The notes under the pieces were generated by a model. The model was not told the origin of the DNA. It did not search any database and worked only from the letters and a program-made list of their open reading frames with translations. The position numbers and the translations under genes were made by a program. 64,000 nucleotides of DNA from Actinomycetota bacterium. GTDB lineage: Bacteria > Actinomycetota > Coriobacteriia > Anaerosomatales > Anaerosomataceae. The stretch lies in assembly GCA_009773565.1 (NCBI GenBank), contig WSXY01000002.1:186001-250000 (forward strand). Direction: 5' to 3'. Positions 61,223 to 64,000 of the stretch are shown here, piece by piece (position 1 is the stretch's first letter; each line of letters opens with the position of its first letter).

Positions 61223-61879
61223 ATGTCTGATGGCCGGAGCGCTCCCGATGCCACGCTGTATCGTCTTTCGCTCTACCACTGCTATCTCGGGGAACTCCTG
61301 CGCGTGGGTGCTCCGGGGCGCATCACGTCTCGTCAGTTGGCCGACGAGTTAGGCGCCAAGGAAGAGACGGTGCGTCGCGACATTTCGTTCGTTGGTGATA
61401 TCGGTCGTCCGGGCGCCGGTTATGAACCTGAGGTACTCTTCGGGGCCGTCACAGAGTTCCTTGGCCTGAGCGATGAGTACCCGATTGCCATGATCGGTAC
61501 GGCTCGCATGCTTGAAGCCCTCCAGGTTGTCTTCCCGTGTGAGCGCTATGGCATGAAGCCAACGCGTCTCTTCTCCGAGCTTCCCGAGGATGCCGGACAG
61601 GTCATCGGTGGGCTTGCAGTCCAGAACCTCCCCGACATCGCTCAGATCGACCCCGGGGCCGGCATCAGCGTGGCGCTTGTAGCCTGCTCGCCGGGATGGG
61701 TTCAGGTATCACTCGACCTTCTTGCCGCTGCTGGTGTCGCAGGTGCATTGCTGCTGACGCCCATTATTCGTGTGCGGAAGCCTGCGGGGATGGAGATCAC
61801 GCAGCTCCGAATGCCGTGCGATCTGAAGTCGCTCGCCTGCAAGTGCCGGGCCCCGATTGGTGCTGTCGGATCGAGGTAG
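61223..61879 (+). CDS. divergent Rex-family regulator lacking the NADH motif
   Basis: The 218-residue protein keeps the Rex DNA-binding half: RRDISFVGDIGRPGAGYEPE aligns with RKDLSCLGELGIRGTGYDVE of the neighbouring Rex. The Rossmann glycines GFGKLG are replaced by GTARML, so NADH binding is doubtful. The C-terminal helix reads MPCDLKSLACKC, three cysteines (CX6CXC) where Rex has STDLQILSFYL. Further cysteines are in LYHCYL, FPCERY and VACSPG. ATG 61223 follows TGGAGG. It may sense thiols, an iron-sulfur cluster or heme. Confidence 0.8.
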   Translation: MSDGRSAPDATLYRLSLYHCYLGELLRVGAPGRITSRQLADELGAKEETVRRDISFVGDIGRPGAGYEPEVLFGAVTEFLGLSDEYPIAMIGTARMLEALQVVFPCERYGMKPTRLFSELPEDAGQVIGGLAVQNLPDIAQIDPGAGISVALVACSPGWVQVSLDLLAAAGVAGALLLTPIIRVRKPAGMEITQLRMPCDLKSLACKCRAPIGAVGSR

Positions 61880-61916
61880 TCCGGCCCTTTGGCCGCGAGG
61901 TCTTCGGCAGGTCGTA

Positions 61917-61925
61917 TGCTATACT
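61917..61925 (+). promoter_or_regulatory. extended -10 promoter of the radical SAM gene
   Basis: TGCTATACT is a near-ideal extended -10. The start would be near 61932, leaving a leader of about 60 bases to TTG 61992. The -35 is weak, as expected for this promoter class. Confidence 0.5.
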
Positions 61926-61942
61926 TTCGACCTCGAAACGCC

Positions 61943-61957
61943 CGGCACGCCGTGCCG
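61943..61957 (+). promoter_or_regulatory. leader hairpin of the radical SAM gene
   Basis: CGGCAC and GTGCCG form a six-pair stem with a three-base loop, about 11 bases after the predicted transcript start. The function is unknown. Confidence 0.35.
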
Positions 61958-61991
61958 TTTCCCGACGGCGAAGACGACGAGGAGTGCCGCT

Positions 61992-63767
61992 TTGTCACGA
62001 CCGGATCTCGTGCTTCTGCATGCTCCAAGCGTGTACGATTTTCGCGAGACGTCCATCATGTTCGGACCCGTCTCGGACCTCGTTCCCTCAAGTCCGATCT
62101 TCGAGATGTATCCCCTTGGCTTCACGACGATGGCCGAGTACATGGAGCGTCATGGTCTGCACGTGCGTATCGTCAATCTCGCGATGCACATGCTCTCCAA
62201 TGCGAAGTACGATGTCGAGAAGGCCATCCGTCAGATGGAGCCGGTGGCATTTGGGATCGACCTCCACTGGTTGCCGCACGCGCATGGATCCATCGAGATC
62301 GCGCGAATCTGCAAGAAGTACCACCCGAACACTCCGGTGATCTTCGGCGGACTTTCGTCTACGTACTTTCACGAGGAACTCGCGACCTATGACTGCGTGG
62401 ATTACGTCCTGCGCGGAGACTCCACCGAGGAGCCGTTCACGCAGTTGATGTTCGCACTCAAGCGCGGCGGCAGTGTCTCGGATATCCCGAACCTCACGTA
62501 CAAGTCCCCTGACGGGTCGATCACCGTGAACCCGCTGTCGTTCGTGCCCGACACCTTCAACCACGTGAAGCTGGACTACGCCTACAGCATGCGCTCGGTC
62601 ATCCGCGACCGCGATATGACGAGCTCGCTGCCGTTCAAGGGCTGGCTGAGCTATCCGGTGACCGCGTCACTGACCTGTCGTGGCTGTACGAAGCTCTGCC
62701 CCACGTGCGGCGGCTCCGCGTACTCATTCGCCCAGCACTTTGGACGCAAGGCCCCGGCGTTCCGCGATCCCGAGCTATTGGTCTCCGATATCGCACACGT
62801 TAAGAAGCATATCCCCGGACCCGTCTTCATCCTGAACGACTTCCAGCAGGCGGGGCAGGAGTATATCGAGGCATTTCTCACGGGACTACGGAGAATCAAC
62901 TTCAACAACCCGATCGGCTTCGAGTTCTTCACGCCGCCGACGGAGGAGTTCTGCGCGCTTCTTGACGAGAACCTCAATGATTGGTCGGTTGAGGTCTCCT
63001 GTGAGAGCCATGACGATGCCGTACGCGCCGCCTTTGGTAAGCACTACACATTCGAAGAAGTCGCCGAGTCGATCGAGACTGCGCTCAAGCACAACTGCTC
63101 TAGGTTTGACCTCTACTTCATGACCGGGATTCCCACGCAGACCGCGCAGTCGGTTCTCGACACGGTGCCGGCGGTTCGCGATCTTTACGCGCGCGTGAAC
63201 AACGACAAGCGTCTGCTCGCGTTCATCTCGCCGATGGCACCGTTCCTCGACCCGGGTTCGATGGTCTTCGATAACCCCGAGGCGTACGGCTACAAGCTGC
63301 GCGCGAAGACGCTCGAGGAGCACAGGCAGCTACTCCTGCAGCCGTCCTGGAAGCACATCTTGAATTACGAGCCCGACGGCATGACACGCGACGAGATGGT
63401 GGACACCATCTATGAAGCCGCCATCGGCTTCAACCAGATCAAGGCTGCCATAGGCATCGCCGACCCGGCGGTCGAGCAGATCACCGAGTTGCGTATCCGC
63501 GAGGCGCACGCTGCGATGGCGAGAATCGATGAGATCATCGCGGGGACAACCGGTCCGGAGCGCGAACAGCAGCTTGCTGACTTCCAGCATGAGGTCGACC
63601 GCCTCAACGAGAGTACGGTGTGCGAGAAGTCCGAGCTCAATTGGCCGGCACAGGTCACATGGACGCACGTCTTCAGTAACATCGCGCTGTGGTTCCGGGT
63701 GAACTTTGAGACGATCTTCCCGAAGACCCGCAAGTTCGAGCCGCAGCCCGTGGAGTGGGAGAACTGA
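61992..63767 (+). CDS. B12-binding-domain radical SAM protein, Ta0216-like
   Basis: The 591-residue protein has an N-terminal cobalamin-binding-like domain (VAFGIDLHWLPHAHG; PVIFGGLSSTYFHEEL) and a radical SAM domain whose cluster motif is CTKLCPTC followed by GGS, with one more cysteine just upstream. From memory it matches the uncharacterised family named after Thermoplasma Ta0216. The C-terminal 120 residues are helical with a late hydrophobic stretch. TTG 61992 has AGGAG seven bases upstream. It is probably co-translated with menG (TGATG). A lipid or quinone substrate is a guess from context. Confidence 0.75.
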   Translation: MSRPDLVLLHAPSVYDFRETSIMFGPVSDLVPSSPIFEMYPLGFTTMAEYMERHGLHVRIVNLAMHMLSNAKYDVEKAIRQMEPVAFGIDLHWLPHAHGSIEIARICKKYHPNTPVIFGGLSSTYFHEELATYDCVDYVLRGDSTEEPFTQLMFALKRGGSVSDIPNLTYKSPDGSITVNPLSFVPDTFNHVKLDYAYSMRSVIRDRDMTSSLPFKGWLSYPVTASLTCRGCTKLCPTCGGSAYSFAQHFGRKAPAFRDPELLVSDIAHVKKHIPGPVFILNDFQQAGQEYIEAFLTGLRRINFNNPIGFEFFTPPTEEFCALLDENLNDWSVEVSCESHDDAVRAAFGKHYTFEEVAESIETALKHNCSRFDLYFMTGIPTQTAQSVLDTVPAVRDLYARVNNDKRLLAFISPMAPFLDPGSMVFDNPEAYGYKLRAKTLEEHRQLLLQPSWKHILNYEPDGMTRDEMVDTIYEAAIGFNQIKAAIGIADPAVEQITELRIREAHAAMARIDEIIAGTTGPEREQQLADFQHEVDRLNESTVCEKSELNWPAQVTWTHVFSNIALWFRVNFETIFPKTRKFEPQPVEWEN

Positions 63768-64000
63768 TGTCGTCACAAGAGAACGGCGCAACCCGCCCCG
63801 GCGCGCCGACGACCGACCGGGTCAAACACATCTTCTCCACGATTGCGCCCTCGTATGACATGTTTAATGCACTCTCGAGCTTCGGTATCGACCGCCTGTG
63901 GCGCCGTGCTACCGTGCGGCTCGCGGGGCCGGACAGCGCTAGCGCGGTGCTCGATCTTGCCGCCGGTACCGGCGATCTCACGATGGCGTTCGCGCGGCTC
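63767..64000 (+). CDS. menG: demethylmenaquinone methyltransferase MenG/UbiE, 5' part
   Basis: The gene runs off the end of the window after 78 codons. The visible part includes RVKHIFSTIAPSYDMFNALS, the UbiE/MenG signature, and the SAM motif VLDLAAGTGDLT. It performs the last step of menaquinone synthesis. The ATG overlaps the stop of the radical SAM gene. Confidence 0.9.
   Translation, partial: MSSQENGATRPGAPTTDRVKHIFSTIAPSYDMFNALSSFGIDRLWRRATVRLAGPDSASAVLDLAAGTGDLTMAFARL

Noticed and set aside
1-64000. CRISPR arrays, insertion sequences, integrases or prophage genes
   Set aside because: No regular spaced repeats, transposase, recombinase or phage structural genes were seen. The two-copy hairpin element is the only repeat noted.

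Overview
This is 64 kb of GC-rich bacterial DNA with tightly packed operons, many GTG and TTG starts and many four-base stop/start overlaps. It reads as an anaerobic, respiratory, high-GC Gram-positive lineage. My best guess, by inference only, is an uncultured-type member of the Actinobacteria/Coriobacteriia. The reasons are the oxygen-independent siroheme route to heme, a cytochrome c maturation system, two very large multiheme cytochromes, two Rex-family regulators and a menaquinone methyltransferase. No rRNA, CRISPR array, integrase or intact insertion sequence was seen.

Region 1 (1-17300) makes heme and attaches it to cytochromes. It begins with ccmF-A-B-C-D and a CcsA/HemX-like membrane protein. 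Next come precorrin-2 dehydrogenase and an SDR enzyme, then hemA, hemC, cobA-hemD, ahbC, a tRNA-Ala, a 72-residue membrane protein, hemB, ahbD, a fused ahbA-ahbB and hemL. Together these cover every step from glutamyl-tRNA to siroheme and then to heme b, with no coproporphyrin-route genes. The hemA leader carries two perfect, interleaved inverted repeats that begin at the predicted transcription start.

Region 2 (17321-26213) is a cassette bounded at both ends by imperfect copies of a 26-base hairpin element whose stem covaries. Inside are a LacI-type regulator and an M20 deacylase on the minus strand. Facing them is an ABC importer operon with a phosphotriesterase-like hydrolase, a COG5426-like protein, a nucleoside hydrolase and a ribokinase. 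A perfect 16-bp palindrome lies at the importer promoter. Nucleoside scavenging is the likely theme.

Region 3 (26300-54220) builds a surface glycan. It encodes galU, a CDP-3,6-dideoxyhexose pathway extended by a TPP enzyme and a reductase (the yersiniose type of branched sugar), a UDP-N-acetyl-L-fucosamine triad, ManC and a phosphohexomutase. It also has eight glycosyltransferases, one of them GT10 and one frameshifted, two FkbM methyltransferases, a Wzx flippase, a WbaP-like initiating transferase and a ligase/polymerase with a TPR tail.

Region 4 (54240-64000) is a redox locus. A canonical Rex and a TPR protein come first, then an NHL propeller, a 15-heme and a 12-heme cytochrome, a lipoprotein and a second NHL propeller. 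A divergent Rex paralogue follows, which has lost the NADH glycine motif and gained a C-terminal cysteine cluster. A B12-binding radical SAM enzyme and the start of menG close the window. Regions 1 and 4 fit together: region 1 supplies and attaches the heme that region 4 consumes.
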